From the NCBI GenBank assembly GCA_022827045.1, contig JAJDTQ010000259.1, positions 1 through 34,747 on the forward strand: a stretch of DNA of 34,747 nucleotides, given 5' to 3'. The translations under genes were made by a program, and so were the position numbers. The DNA is from Candidatus Binatia bacterium (GTDB taxonomy: Bacteria; Desulfobacterota_B; Binatia; UBA9968; JAJDTQ01). The notes under the pieces are model-generated. The model saw only the letters and a program-made list of their open reading frames with translations. It made no database searches and was not told where the DNA came from. Below are positions 24,566-33,084 of the stretch, piece by piece (position 1 is the stretch's first letter; every line of letters begins with the position of its first letter).

Positions 24566-24909
24566 ACAACATGCTGGAGTACCGCGGATACTTGGGTTCG
24601 ATCCTCTACAGTGAAGAGGACGAGACCTTTCACGGCCGCCTGGAGTTCATCCGAGACCTCGTGACGTATGAGGGTCGAAACGCCAAGAGCCTCAAGCGCG
24701 CGTTTTGCGACGCTGTCGATGACTATCTCAGGCTCTGCGAGGAACAGGGACGTAAGCCCGACGTGCCGCTCAAGGGAAGCTTCAATGTCCGTCCGGGCCG
24801 GGAACTTCACCGCCGCGCCATGCTCTATGCGTATCGCCAGGGAATGACGCTGAACGCGGTGGTGACGGATGCCCTGCGTCGCATGCTGGACGCCCCGGCG
24901 TCGCGCTAG
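24562..24909 (+). CDS. hicB: HicB-family antitoxin
   Basis: The 115-residue antitoxin begins MNNMLEYRGYLGSILYSEEDETFHGRLEFIRDLVTYEG, the partial RNase H fold that covers HicA. AKSLKRAFCDAVDDYLRLCEEQGRKPDVP follows, then a ribbon-helix-helix region SFNVRPGRELHRRAMLYAYRQGMTLNAVVTDALRRML that would bind the operator. It neutralises HicA and represses the promoter at 24236-24264. The ATG is inside the hicA stop (ATGA), so translation is coupled. A fragment of a second, related hicB is at 23651-23725. Confidence 0.9.
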   Translation: MNNMLEYRGYLGSILYSEEDETFHGRLEFIRDLVTYEGRNAKSLKRAFCDAVDDYLRLCEEQGRKPDVPLKGSFNVRPGRELHRRAMLYAYRQGMTLNAVVTDALRRMLDAPASR

Positions 24910-24928
24910 GGCAAAGAGGCGCCGAACC

Positions 24929-25039
24929 ATGTTGGTCGTCAATGTCAGTCAAGCCAAGACACAACACTCCCGACTGATGGTGAGGGTAGAGGCGGGCGAG
25001 GAGGTCGATGTTTTCGGCGGGCGACCGCGCCGCAGTTGA
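24929..25039 (+). pseudogene. Truncated Phd/YefM-type antitoxin remnant
   Basis: A 36-codon frame reads MLVVNVSQAKTQHSRLMVRV then EAGEEVDVFGGRPRRS and stops. The first 28 residues match the N-terminal DNA-binding part of Phd/YefM antitoxins (VNVSEAKxxLSxLxxRVEAGEEV), and GGRP resembles their xGRPVARL segment. The rest of the protein and any PIN or Doc toxin partner are missing; the next gene is unrelated. It starts 20 bases after the hicB stop. Too short for full function, but it could still be translated. Confidence 0.7.
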
Positions 25040-25093
25040 CTTGGGGATACGAAAACGGCCCAAGCAGGACAGCGAATGACGGGGAGGGGTTTC

Positions 25094-26059
25094 ATGAGCA
25101 CGATACTGGGAAAGGGCTCGTTCCGCTACGAGGTTCAGGAAGGGTGGGCGCAACTGCCGGACGGCATGACCTTCAAGGAGGTCGCCGGGGTGGGAGTGGA
25201 CGAGGCGGACAATGTCTACTGCTTCACCCGGGGCGAGCACCCGGTGATCGTCTTCGACAAGGACGGGAGATTCCTGCGGACGTGGGGCGAGGGGGTGTTC
25301 ACGCGCGCCCACGGCGTCACCATGGGGCAGGAGGACGGCATCATTTTCCTGACCGATGACGGCGACCACACGGTGCGGAAGTGCACGCTGGACGGCAAGG
25401 TGCTCATGACCCTGGGCATTCCGGGCAAGGCCGCGGAGTTTCAGAAAGGGGATCCCTTCAACCGCTGCACCCACGTGGCGTTTTCGCCGCAGGGCGAGAT
25501 CTACGTTTCGGACGGTTACGGCAACTCGCGGGTGCACAAGTACTCGCCGGACGGCAATCTGCTGTTCTCCTGGGGTGAGCCCGGCACCGATCCGGGGCAG
25601 TTCAACCTGGTGCACAACATCTGCACCGATGCCGACGGCTGGGTCTACGTGGCCGACCGGGAGAACCACCGCATCCAGGTGTTCGACGGCAACGGGCGCT
25701 TCGAGACCCAGTGGTGCGACAACCTGCACCGCCCCTGCGCGCTCTACATGGAGACTCTCGACAACGGCGCCAAGCCCATCTGCTACATCGGCGAGTTGGG
25801 TCCCGGCACTTCCCAGAACGGCGCCTATCCCAACATCGGCCACCGCATCGTCATCCGCGACGCCGACGGCATCGAGCTCGGGCGCTTCGGCGATCCGGTC
25901 ATGGGCGAGGGGCCCGGCCAGTTCATCGCGCCCCACGGCATTTGCCTCGACTCGAACCGCAACCTCTACGTGGCCGAGGTCTCGTGGACCATCATGGGAC
26001 GGCGCCTGGATCCGCCGCGGGAGATGCGCAGCCTGCAGAAGCTGGTGAAGCTGCACTGA
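25094..26059 (+). CDS. NHL-repeat beta-propeller protein (peptidylglycine-lyase-like)
   Basis: The 321-residue protein is made of six-bladed propeller repeats of the NHL kind: GVGVDEADNVYCF...HPVIVFDKDGRFLRTWGEG, THVAFSPQGEIYVSDGYGNSRVHKYSPDG, ICTDADGWVYVADRENHRIQVFDGNGRF and HGICLDSNRNLYVAEVS. It resembles the peptidyl-alpha-hydroxyglycine alpha-amidating lyase family found in many uncultured bacteria; no signal peptide is seen. Its substrate is unknown. The ATG at 25094, preceded by GGGGAGGGG at five bases, is preferred over the upstream ATG at 25076. It is convergent with the MFS gene. Confidence 0.87.
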   Translation: MSTILGKGSFRYEVQEGWAQLPDGMTFKEVAGVGVDEADNVYCFTRGEHPVIVFDKDGRFLRTWGEGVFTRAHGVTMGQEDGIIFLTDDGDHTVRKCTLDGKVLMTLGIPGKAAEFQKGDPFNRCTHVAFSPQGEIYVSDGYGNSRVHKYSPDGNLLFSWGEPGTDPGQFNLVHNICTDADGWVYVADRENHRIQVFDGNGRFETQWCDNLHRPCALYMETLDNGAKPICYIGELGPGTSQNGAYPNIGHRIVIRDADGIELGRFGDPVMGEGPGQFIAPHGICLDSNRNLYVAEVSWTIMGRRLDPPREMRSLQKLVKLH

Positions 26060-26087
26060 CACCAGCCGTTTGGCCGGGCGCCTACGC

Positions 26088-27335
26088 CTACGCGCCCTCC
26101 TCATCCTCGTGCGCCACCGGTGGAAGGATCCAGCCGATGGCCAGTCCCACCACCAGGGCGCCGGCGCCGCCGATGAGGTACGGCGCGTTGGCCCCCACAT
26201 GGTCCAGGATCCAGCCGGCGGCGGTGTTGGAGGCGATGCCGCCGAGTCCAAGGCCCACCATGGCCACCAGGCCCTGCGCCGTGGACCGCAGGCGTCCCGG
26301 CGCCACCCGGTCCACGTACAGCGGTCCGCCCATCATCAGTCCGGTCACCATCACGCCGTGGAGCATCTGCACGGGGTAGATCCAATAAGGGTTCGCGGTG
26401 AGCCCGCATACCGTCCATCGTACGCCGCCGGCCAGCACTCCCGCGGCCAGCAGGCCTCGGGCGCCGATGCGCTGGAGCCCCATCCCGGTGCACAGGATCA
26501 GCGGGATCTCGACGATGAGCATCAGGATCCACATGGTCTGCACCGTTTCCAGGGTGCCGCCCTGCGCGCGTACGTACACCGGCAGAAGCCCCATGGGGCC
26601 GGTGACGAAGAGGTAGGCGCTGAAGGAAAAGAAGAGCAACCGGCGCATGGGCCCGCTACGCAGCAGCGTGCGCCACTCGCCCCGCGCGGCCCTGAGCGAC
26701 ACGATGCCTTCCCTGGGGAGGGCGAGGGCGAGAGCCGACGCCAGCAGTACGACGACGGCGGTGCCCAGGAACATGACCCCCAGGCCCGGTTCCGAGGGGC
26801 CGCCCGGCACCGGGCCGAGCCCGCGCCATTGCTGCACACGGTCCAGCGCCACCGGGAAGATCAGCACCGAGGCCAGGAAGCCCACGGTGCCCCAGGAACG
26901 GGCGAAGCCGTAGGCGTGGGGCCCGGAGTGACGGAACGCCGCCAGCGCCACCGACACCGAAAGGGGAATGATCGGGGTTGAGAAGAAGGCCAGGAAGATG
27001 GCGGCCAGCAGAATCAGGACGAACCCGGGGGCCAGCCCCAGCAGCGCGAAACCCGCGGCGGCCACCATGGAAAGGAACGCGACGACGCGGCTTCGGGCGC
27101 CGGTCCGGTCCGCTACCTGTCCCCAGAAGGGCTGGGCGACGGTGCCCACCAGTGGCATGACCGAGAGGATCAGGCCGAGCTGGGTCCCGCTGAGGCCGGC
27201 GTTCTCCTTGAGGTAAAGGCTGTAGTAGGGGAAGAAGATGCCCAGCGCCCCGAAGAACGTGAACCAGAAGACGGAGATGGACAAGCCGGCGCGCCCGAAG
27301 CTCATGACGCCGAGTCTAGCTCTTCGTTCGGCCAT
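26088..27335 (-). CDS. MFS transporter (LacY/phenylpropionate-permease-like)
   Basis: A 415-residue protein with about twelve hydrophobic segments. SVFWFTFFGALGIFFPYYSLYLKENAGLSGTQLGLILSV begins it and GQVADRTGARSRVVAF is the MFS motif between helices 2 and 3. The second half repeats the pattern (LFFSFSAYLFVTGPMGLLPVYV). The opening Phe-rich helix and GIFFPYYSLYL are like MFS_1_like (HcaT/LacY) carriers. The substrate is unknown. Start is ATG at 27335; the ATG at 27305 (MSFGRAG) is an alternative, as neither has a strong ribosome binding site. It is divergent from a VOC gene. Confidence 0.88.
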   Translation of the reverse strand: MAERRARLGVMSFGRAGLSISVFWFTFFGALGIFFPYYSLYLKENAGLSGTQLGLILSVMPLVGTVAQPFWGQVADRTGARSRVVAFLSMVAAAGFALLGLAPGFVLILLAAIFLAFFSTPIIPLSVSVALAAFRHSGPHAYGFARSWGTVGFLASVLIFPVALDRVQQWRGLGPVPGGPSEPGLGVMFLGTAVVVLLASALALALPREGIVSLRAARGEWRTLLRSGPMRRLLFFSFSAYLFVTGPMGLLPVYVRAQGGTLETVQTMWILMLIVEIPLILCTGMGLQRIGARGLLAAGVLAGGVRWTVCGLTANPYWIYPVQMLHGVMVTGLMMGGPLYVDRVAPGRLRSTAQGLVAMVGLGLGGIASNTAAGWILDHVGANAPYLIGGAGALVVGLAIGWILPPVAHEDEEGA

Positions 27336-27409
27336 TTGTGAGGGACGGTCTCCGCGGGAGGTGCTGCTCGGGGATGCACAACGGTGACGGAATGAAACTT
27401 CGTCCGTTT

Positions 27410-27418
27410 TGCTATAGA
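27410..27418 (+). promoter_or_regulatory. Candidate extended -10 promoter for VOC-mazG
   Basis: TGCTATAGA fits the extended -10 form and lies 35 bases before the VOC ATG at 27454. It closely resembles TGGTATAGT before manC. No good -35 is seen at normal distance. Confidence 0.35.
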
Positions 27419-27453
27419 GTGTGACCCATCAACTCTGCTCACGGGAGGGTGAC

Positions 27454-27843
27454 ATGGCGCGACTCAAGCATATTGCGATAAGGACCCGGGACGTGGCCAA
27501 GACGGTGGCGTTCTACAAGGAGGCGTTCGACCTCCAGGAGGTAGGCAAGGGCCGCAGCGGCGTCTACCTCTCCGACGGCCATATCAACATGGCGATCCTG
27601 AAGCTGCGGACGCCCACGTCGCCGGCGGGCGTGGACCATTTCGGCTTTCAGGTGGACGATCTCGAGAAGGCGGTGTCGCGGGTCGCGGAGCTGGGCGGCG
27701 GGCAGTTGACGGACCTGGCGCGGATCAACCCCACGGACCCTGCCCATCCCCAGTCCTACTTCGAGGTCAAGGTCACCGGTCCGGACGAGCAGGAGATCGA
27801 CGTCTCCGACACCGGATGGGTCGGCGCGCCCCGGCAGGACTAG
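27454..27843 (+). CDS. VOC family protein (glyoxalase-like)
   Basis: The 129-residue protein begins MARLKHIAIRTRDVAKTVAFYKEAFDLQEVG, with the metal-ligand His in KHIAIRT. It continues with GVDHFGFQVDDLEKAVSRVAELGG, with a second His in VDHFGF, and ends QEIDVSDTGW with a Glu metal ligand. All the usual ligand positions are present, unlike in the VOC protein at 15193, so metal-dependent lyase, isomerase or dioxygenase activity is possible. GGGAGGG precedes the ATG. mazG follows ten bases after its stop. Confidence 0.88.
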   Translation: MARLKHIAIRTRDVAKTVAFYKEAFDLQEVGKGRSGVYLSDGHINMAILKLRTPTSPAGVDHFGFQVDDLEKAVSRVAELGGGQLTDLARINPTDPAHPQSYFEVKVTGPDEQEIDVSDTGWVGAPRQD

Positions 27844-27853
27844 AACGGTCCCC

Positions 27854-28678
27854 GTGGACGAAGGCAAGCGGAAGAGCACGGGCGAGCTGTTCGAGGATCT
27901 CGTCGCGGTGATGGCGCGCCTGCGGGGCGAGGGCGGGTGCCCGTGGGACCGGGAGCAGACCCATGCCTCGCTCAAGCGCTACGCGCTGGAAGAGACCTAC
28001 GAGCTCCTGGAGGCCATTGACGAGGGCGACGACGGGGCCATTCGGGAGGAGCTGGGCGACGTCCTGCTCCAGGTGGTGTTTCACGCCCAGATGGCGAGCG
28101 AGGAGCAACGGTTCGCCATCGAGGAGGTGATGACCGGCCTCCGGGACAAGCTGGTGCGGCGGCACCCCCATGTCTTCGGTGACGAGGAGGCGGCCGACTC
28201 GGGGGCGGTTCTGCGGAACTGGGAGAAGGCCAAGGCGCTGGAGAAGGCCTCGGACGGCGCGCAGGGACATTCCCTTTTCACCTCCGTGCCCCGGGCCATG
28301 CCCGCCTTGGCGCGGGCCCAGCGCATCGGCGACAAGGCGGCCGGCGTGGGGTTCGACTGGCCGGACGCGGAGCCCGTCTGGGCCAAGGTCGAGGAGGAGT
28401 TGCAGGAGCTCAGAGAGGCGGCCGGGACAGGCGAGGCGCGCCGGACGGAGGCGGAGCTCGGAGACCTGCTGTTCTCGGTGGTGAACCTGAGCCGGTTTCT
28501 CAAGGTCCAGGCGGAAGAAGCGCTGACCGGTACCATCGAACGGTTCCAGAAGCGCTTCGCCCACATCGAGCGGGAGCTGGCCGCCCGTGGCAAGACCACG
28601 AGCGAAGCATCACTGGAGGAAATGGACGAGTTGTGGGAGCAGGCCAAGGCCCTGGCCGAACAGGCGAAGGAGGCATAG
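27854..28678 (+). CDS. mazG: Nucleoside triphosphate pyrophosphohydrolase
   Basis: A 274-residue MazG with two repeated domains. The N-terminal half has GGCPWDREQTHASLKRYALEETYELLEAI and EELGDVLLQVVFHAQM, with the Glu/Asp pairs that hold magnesium. VGFDWPDAEPVWAKVEEELQEL and EAELGDLLFSVVNLSRFL form the second set. E. coli MazG is 263 residues. It hydrolyses NTPs to NMP and pyrophosphate, cleaning the pool of aberrant nucleotides. Start is GTG at 27854. The upstream VOC gene is likely in the same transcript. Confidence 0.95.
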   Translation: MDEGKRKSTGELFEDLVAVMARLRGEGGCPWDREQTHASLKRYALEETYELLEAIDEGDDGAIREELGDVLLQVVFHAQMASEEQRFAIEEVMTGLRDKLVRRHPHVFGDEEAADSGAVLRNWEKAKALEKASDGAQGHSLFTSVPRAMPALARAQRIGDKAAGVGFDWPDAEPVWAKVEEELQELREAAGTGEARRTEAELGDLLFSVVNLSRFLKVQAEEALTGTIERFQKRFAHIERELAARGKTTSEASLEEMDELWEQAKALAEQAKEA

Positions 28679-28716
28679 GCGGTTCGCCGGGAGTCTGTCC
28701 GAGTAGTCAAACACAA

Positions 28717-28760
28717 CCCCTTTCCCTCTGGGAGAGGGTGGCCGAAGGCCGGGTGAGGGC
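28717..28760. repeat. Intergenic palindromic repeat
   Basis: CCCCTTTCCCTCTGGGAGAG followed by GGTGGCCGAAGGCCGGGTGAGGG contains nested inverted repeats (CCCTCT/GGGAGAGGG and GGCC/GGCC). It lies between the convergent mazG and LysE genes and belongs to a repeat type common in proteobacterial intergenic DNA. It may end transcription from either side. Confidence 0.6.
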
Positions 28761-28769
28761 CTAGCGGCC

Positions 28770-29390
28770 TCACAGATGATCGTTGAAGACCGCCCACACG
28801 AGGAACACGCCGGCCCCGATCAACAGGATGCCGGAGAAGGCGTGCACGTAGGGTTCCGCTCCGGGGGGCAGGTAGCGCCGGCCGCGGCTCACCAGATACA
28901 CCACCAGGAAGTTCATGCTGCCGGCGCCGAGCCAGAAGCCCGCGGGAAAGGAGAACGCCCCCTTGAGGCCGTGGGCCTCGAATCCCTCGCGCACGAACGC
29001 AAAGCCCACGGTGCCCCAGAAGATGTAGGCGTAGGGGTTGGTGAGTTGGGTCAGGAGCCCCTTGAGGAACGCCGGAAGCCTCCTGGAGCCTCGGCGGCCG
29101 TCCGGGACCACGCCCCCCGACCCGGCACGGAACGACTGAAGCCCGAGCCAGAACAGGAAGGCTCCGCCGGCAAGCCCGATGGCCACCGCGCCGGCGCCCG
29201 ACGGGATGGAGGACTGGAGCACCATCACCAGCGGCAGCATGACGCAGGCGTCCACGCACATGGGCGCCAGGGCCGTCTGCGCACCTGGCCACGCGCCCCT
29301 GCGGAGCGTTTCGGTGGCGATGAGGGCAAGGATGGGGCCGGGCATGGAGGCGACGGAGAAGCCCATCGCGTAGGCCAGCAGCAGGCTCAT
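28770..29390 (-). CDS. LysE/RhtB-family transporter
   Basis: The 206-residue membrane protein has about six hydrophobic segments and the LysE family start: LLAYAMGFSVASMPGPILALIATETLRRGAWPGAQTALAP. This carries the conserved P-G-P and the following helix with G and A. FLKGLLTQLTNPYAYIFWGTVGF contains the second motif, N-P. Such proteins export amino acids or related small molecules; substrate unknown. The ATG at 29390 puts the first helix at the N-terminus and fits the family length; the open frame to 29489 is not supported. Confidence 0.88.
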   Translation of the reverse strand: MSLLLAYAMGFSVASMPGPILALIATETLRRGAWPGAQTALAPMCVDACVMLPLVMVLQSSIPSGAGAVAIGLAGGAFLFWLGLQSFRAGSGGVVPDGRRGSRRLPAFLKGLLTQLTNPYAYIFWGTVGFAFVREGFEAHGLKGAFSFPAGFWLGAGSMNFLVVYLVSRGRRYLPPGAEPYVHAFSGILLIGAGVFLVWAVFNDHL

Positions 29391-29491
29391 GGCCGGAGCG
29401 TAGCAACGCCATGGCTTGAACGAAACCAGCTCCCATGGAAGCCTGGACCGCAGCCGCGAATCGTTGAAATGAACGTCAGGGAGGAACACCG

Positions 29492-30010
29492 ATGAGCCAC
29501 AAGCATATCGTCCATATTTCCGACGTCCCGGAGGAGTCCATTCCGGCTCCTGAGGGAACGTCCTTCGGCGGCACCCGGCAGCGCGTCGGCCTCGCAGTGG
29601 GCGCGGAAAAGCTGGGTTACGGGCTCTTCTCGGTCCCTCCGGGCAAGACCGCCTTCCCGCTTCACGTCCACACCCTCAACGAGGAGTTGATCTATGTCCT
29701 GGAAGGCGAGGGGACGCTGCGGTTCGGGGACGAGGAGGTGGCCGTGCGCGGCGGGATGTTCATCGCCTGTCCCGGCGGGGTGGACATGACCCATCAGCTC
29801 GTGAACACATCCGACGCCGACCTGCGCTACCTGTGCGTGAGCACCATGCAGTACCCGGACATCGTCCACTACCCCGACTCCGGCAAGGTCGGTGTCTACG
29901 CCGGTTCCGGCGCGTGGAGCGGCAAGCCCTTCCGCGGCATCTACAAGAAGGGCACCGAGGTGCCGTACTACCAGGACGAGACCGGCCCCGGGGAGAAGGA
30001 ACGGCCGTGA
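29492..30010 (+). CDS. Cupin-domain protein
   Basis: The 172-residue protein has a single cupin barrel: FPLHVHTLNEELIYVLEGEGTLRFGDEEVAVRGG (motif 1, with two His and one Glu as metal ligands) and FIACPGGVDMTHQLVN (motif 2 His). The tail YYQDETGPGEKERP is acidic. Cupins of this kind may be isomerases, dioxygenases or binding proteins; no reaction can be assigned. GGGAGGAACACCG precedes the ATG. Its stop overlaps the next gene in GTGA, so the two are translationally coupled. Confidence 0.87.
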   Translation: MSHKHIVHISDVPEESIPAPEGTSFGGTRQRVGLAVGAEKLGYGLFSVPPGKTAFPLHVHTLNEELIYVLEGEGTLRFGDEEVAVRGGMFIACPGGVDMTHQLVNTSDADLRYLCVSTMQYPDIVHYPDSGKVGVYAGSGAWSGKPFRGIYKKGTEVPYYQDETGPGEKERP

Positions 30011-30975
30011 GCGAGTTCCGCACGGCGTTCCTGGACGCGGCGACCTTCGGGGTCGTGGCGCTGGACCGGTTCGAGGAAGCCGGCGGGTGCGAGGTTCACG
30101 AGCTTACGGATGCCGACGAGTTGCCCGGACGCCTCGAGGGCTGCCGGTGCGCGGTGATCAACAAGTTCGTGCTGGACAGGCCGCGGCTGGAGCATGCCTC
30201 GGCCGGGAGGCTCGAGCTCATCGCCGTGGGGGCCACGGGCACGGACAACGTCGACATCGCCTGCGCCAGGGAGCGCGGCATCGCGGTGTGCAACGTGCCG
30301 GGCTACGCGGTTTCCGCGGTGGCGCAGTTCACCCTGGCGCTGATCCTGGAGCTCGCCACCCAGGCGGCCCGCTACGCCCAGGGAACGCGCATGGGCCACT
30401 GGCAGGAGAGCACCATCTTCACACGCCACGACTACCCGAGCTTCGAGCTCCAGGGGCGGGTGCTGGGCATCGTCGGTTACGGCAACATCGGCCGCAAGGT
30501 GGCGGAGATGGCCCGGGTCTTCGGGCTCAAGGTGATCGTGGCCGGCCGGGTGGGCGAAGACCGGTCCGAGCCGGACCGCCTGGCGGTGGAGGAGGTGCTG
30601 CGGCAGGCCGACTTCGTGAGCCTGCACTGCCCACTGACGCCCCTCACCGAAGGGTTCATCAACCCCCATACCCTGTCGCTCATGAAACCTACCGCCTACC
30701 TGGTGAATACTGCGCGCGGCGGCCTGGTCGAGGAAGCGGCCTTGATCGAGGCGCTGGAGCAGGGCTGGATCGCCGGGGCGGCCCTGGACGTCATCTCGCA
30801 GGAGCCGCCGGACGAGGGCCACCCGATGATGGAGGCGGCGGCCCGCCTGGACAACCTCCTGATCACCCCCCACTGCGCCTGGGCCGCCCGGGAGGCACGC
30901 CAGCGGCTCATGGACGAGGTGTTCGAGAACATCCAGACGTTCCGGCGCGGCGAGCGGCGGAACCGGGTGGACTAG
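30007..30975 (+). CDS. D-2-hydroxyacid dehydrogenase (NAD-binding)
   Basis: The 322-residue protein is of the D-isomer 2-hydroxyacid dehydrogenase family. It has VGATGTDNVDIACARERGIAV, GRVLGIVGYGNIGRKVAEMARVFGLKVIV (the GxGxxG NAD fold), and the catalytic residues Arg in VNTARGGLVEEAAL, Glu in ISQEPPDEG, and His in LITPHCAWAAREARQRL. It would reduce a 2-keto acid to the D-2-hydroxy acid or the reverse; glycerate/hydroxypyruvate is one possible substrate. The GTG at 30007 overlaps the cupin stop (GTGA). It is convergent with the EamA transporter, nine bases away. Confidence 0.93.
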   Translation: MSEFRTAFLDAATFGVVALDRFEEAGGCEVHELTDADELPGRLEGCRCAVINKFVLDRPRLEHASAGRLELIAVGATGTDNVDIACARERGIAVCNVPGYAVSAVAQFTLALILELATQAARYAQGTRMGHWQESTIFTRHDYPSFELQGRVLGIVGYGNIGRKVAEMARVFGLKVIVAGRVGEDRSEPDRLAVEEVLRQADFVSLHCPLTPLTEGFINPHTLSLMKPTAYLVNTARGGLVEEAALIEALEQGWIAGAALDVISQEPPDEGHPMMEAAARLDNLLITPHCAWAAREARQRLMDEVFENIQTFRRGERRNRVD

Positions 30976-30984
30976 ACAGGAGTG

Positions 30985-31848
30985 CTACCGGGCGGTGATG
31001 AGCAGCGCTCCGCCCAACAGCGACAGTGCGCCCAGGACGATGGGCAAGGTGACCCTCTCCAGGTCCTTCAGGAAGATGGCGCTGAAGAGGAGCGAGAAGA
31101 GCGGCGTCGTATTGAGCAGGGGGATCATGACCGACACCTCTCCGAGGTTCAGCGAGGTGAAGACCAGGAGTTGCGAGACGGCGGAAACGAAGGCCGTGGG
31201 CCCGAAGTAGGGGAGGCTTTCGCGGCTCGGAATCACCACCGGGAACTGCCGCTTTATCCAGAGGTAGATCACGAAGATCGTGAGTGAGGTGCCGGTAGTC
31301 ACCGCGCCGGCCACGAATGGGTTGGGCAGGATGAGCAGCCCGGCTCTGCGGAAATTCTGCGAAATCCCCGCCAGTAACGCCGCCAGCAGCGGATAGACGG
31401 CGTCCAGAAGCCGCCAGTCGGCGCTGGCGCTGCCCTTCCGGTAGAGCACCAGCCATCCTCCGGCGACGATGAACAGCCCCCCCAGGTAGACCGGGATCAC
31501 CGGGCGTTCCTGGAGGAAGAACACGGCAATGGCGACGGAGAAGAGCGGTCCGGTCCCGCGCAGCGGCATGGCCCGGGCCACCCCCAGACGGTCGATGCCG
31601 ATGTAGAGGAAGATCCTGGCCAGCAGGGGCTGGAGCGTGCCGCTGGCCATGAAGTAGAAGGCCGCGGGCGAGCGGACGATGGACAGCGGGAAGTTGATCG
31701 CCACGTAGGACCAGGTCAGGACGGTGGTCACCACGTAGCTGAGGAAGGCGGCGCTGAGAACGCTGGAGGTGCGCGCGCCCTTGCGCACCAGGATCGAGTC
31801 CACGGCCCAGCCCATGGCGGAGAGAAACGGAACGATTTCAGGGCGCAT
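30985..31848 (-). CDS. EamA/DMT-family transporter
   Basis: A 287-residue membrane protein with about ten hydrophobic segments in two halves of five. The first half starts ALSAMGWAVDSILVRKG-like (FLSAMGWAVDSILVRKG). Each half contains an EamA signature: RAMPLRGTGPLFSVAIAVFFLQERP in the first, MIPLLNTTPLFSLLFSAIFLKDLERVT in the second. These carriers move small metabolites across the inner membrane; substrate unknown. It ends nine bases from the convergent dehydrogenase. Confidence 0.9.
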   Translation of the reverse strand: MRPEIVPFLSAMGWAVDSILVRKGARTSSVLSAAFLSYVVTTVLTWSYVAINFPLSIVRSPAAFYFMASGTLQPLLARIFLYIGIDRLGVARAMPLRGTGPLFSVAIAVFFLQERPVIPVYLGGLFIVAGGWLVLYRKGSASADWRLLDAVYPLLAALLAGISQNFRRAGLLILPNPFVAGAVTTGTSLTIFVIYLWIKRQFPVVIPSRESLPYFGPTAFVSAVSQLLVFTSLNLGEVSVMIPLLNTTPLFSLLFSAIFLKDLERVTLPIVLGALSLLGGALLITAR

Positions 31849-31950
31849 GCCGTTTCCCGTCTAGCCGATACCCGGCACATTGGCAAACGACGCCGGAAGC
31901 CGGGCGTTGGTGCGCCGGCCCCGGGCGGGAACGACCGCGGTGCCTGCACT

Positions 31951-32054
31951 CGTCATTCCGGCGGAAGCCGGAATCCAGAAACGGGACCGACCGGCGGACG
32001 TGGATCCGTCGCCCCCACCACCCCTCTGGATCCCGGATCAAGTCCGGGATGACG
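31951..32054. repeat. Intergenic palindromic repeat (CGTCATTCC type)
   Basis: CGTCATTCCGGCGGAAGCCG plus GAATCCAG at the left and CTGGATCCCGGATCAAGTCC plus GGGATGACG at the right form an inverted pair of a very common intergenic repeat. Each half also has its own short hairpin. It fills much of the 339-bp gap between the EamA gene and coxM (31849-32187); apart from it I see no gene or clear promoter there. Confidence 0.75.
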
Positions 32055-32187
32055 GGGAAGGGTTCCGTATCGACCGCTGGAAGCCGGGTGGCGCCACGCC
32101 CCTTGACGGCCGTCGCGGGGAGACGCTACGGTAGCCTGCTGTACTCGGCGTCTGTCACGCTGCCCGATTTCCTGTAAGCATCCCGTC

Positions 32188-33084
32188 ATGAAACCACCGC
32201 CGTTCCGTTACCGTACGCCCCGGTCCCTGCCCGAAGCGCTGGACCTCCTGCGGGAATCTCCTGGAGAGGCGCGTGTCCTGGCCGGCGGCCAGAGCCTGGT
32301 GCCGCTGCTGAACCTGCGGCTGGCCTATCCCGAGGTGCTGGTGGACCTCAACGGTGTGGAAGGGCTGTCCTACATCCGCGATGAAGGCAGCCGGCTGTGC
32401 ATCGGCGCCATGACCCGCCAGCGGGAGGCGGAGTTCTCGGCACTCCTGGCGGAGCGCTGTCCGTTAGTGGTCGAGGCGCTGGCGCAGGTGGGGCATCCGG
32501 CCATCCGCAACCGCGGCACGGTGGGCGGCAGTCTGGCCCACGCCGATCCCGTGGCCGAGTTGCCTTGCGTCATGACCGCCCTCGATGCCGAGCTGGTTGT
32601 AACAGGCCCGGCGGGTGAACGAATCATCGCGGCCGGTCACTTCTTCCTGGCCCCCTATGAAACCGCGCTGTCGCCCGGCGAGATCCTGGTGGAGGTGCGG
32701 GTTCCCGTGGCCTCGGGCGTCCCGCTGCCGCCGGCCGCGAGCTTCGTCGAGTTCAGCCGCCGTCACGGCGACTTCGCTCTGGTGGAGGCCGCGGCGGTGC
32801 TGGAAGGCGACGGCGCCCTGACCGGCGCGCGCGTGGCGGCGGCGGGGCCGGCGTGGACGCCGTCCCGGCTCGCAGCGGTGGAACGGCTCGTGGCGGAGTC
32901 CGGGGTCTCCGCCACGGATGTCGCGGCGCGGCGCGATCTGGTGGAAGAGGCGGGCCGGACTGCCGAAGACGCGGTGGCGGCGCTGCCCACCCATGCGGAC
33001 GCCACGGCCTACCAGCGGCGCCTGGCCGCGGTTCTGGTGAAACGCGCGGTGGCGCAGGCCCTGGAGCGATGGAGTCTGAATTGA
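32188..33084 (+). CDS. Molybdenum hydroxylase FAD-binding subunit (CoxM-type)
   Basis: The 298-residue protein is the medium subunit of a xanthine-dehydrogenase/CO-dehydrogenase-type enzyme. FRYRTPRSLPEALDLL opens it. AGGQSLVPLLNLRLA (residues 32-46) and NRGTVGGSLAHADP (109-121) bind FAD, and ALSPGEILVEVRVP begins the last domain. It passes electrons from the 2Fe-2S subunit to an acceptor. It is the first gene of an M-S-L operon and its end overlaps the small subunit gene by 16 bases. No regulator or maturation gene is seen before it. Confidence 0.92.
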   Translation: MKPPPFRYRTPRSLPEALDLLRESPGEARVLAGGQSLVPLLNLRLAYPEVLVDLNGVEGLSYIRDEGSRLCIGAMTRQREAEFSALLAERCPLVVEALAQVGHPAIRNRGTVGGSLAHADPVAELPCVMTALDAELVVTGPAGERIIAAGHFFLAPYETALSPGEILVEVRVPVASGVPLPPAASFVEFSRRHGDFALVEAAAVLEGDGALTGARVAAAGPAWTPSRLAAVERLVAESGVSATDVAARRDLVEEAGRTAEDAVAALPTHADATAYQRRLAAVLVKRAVAQALERWSLN

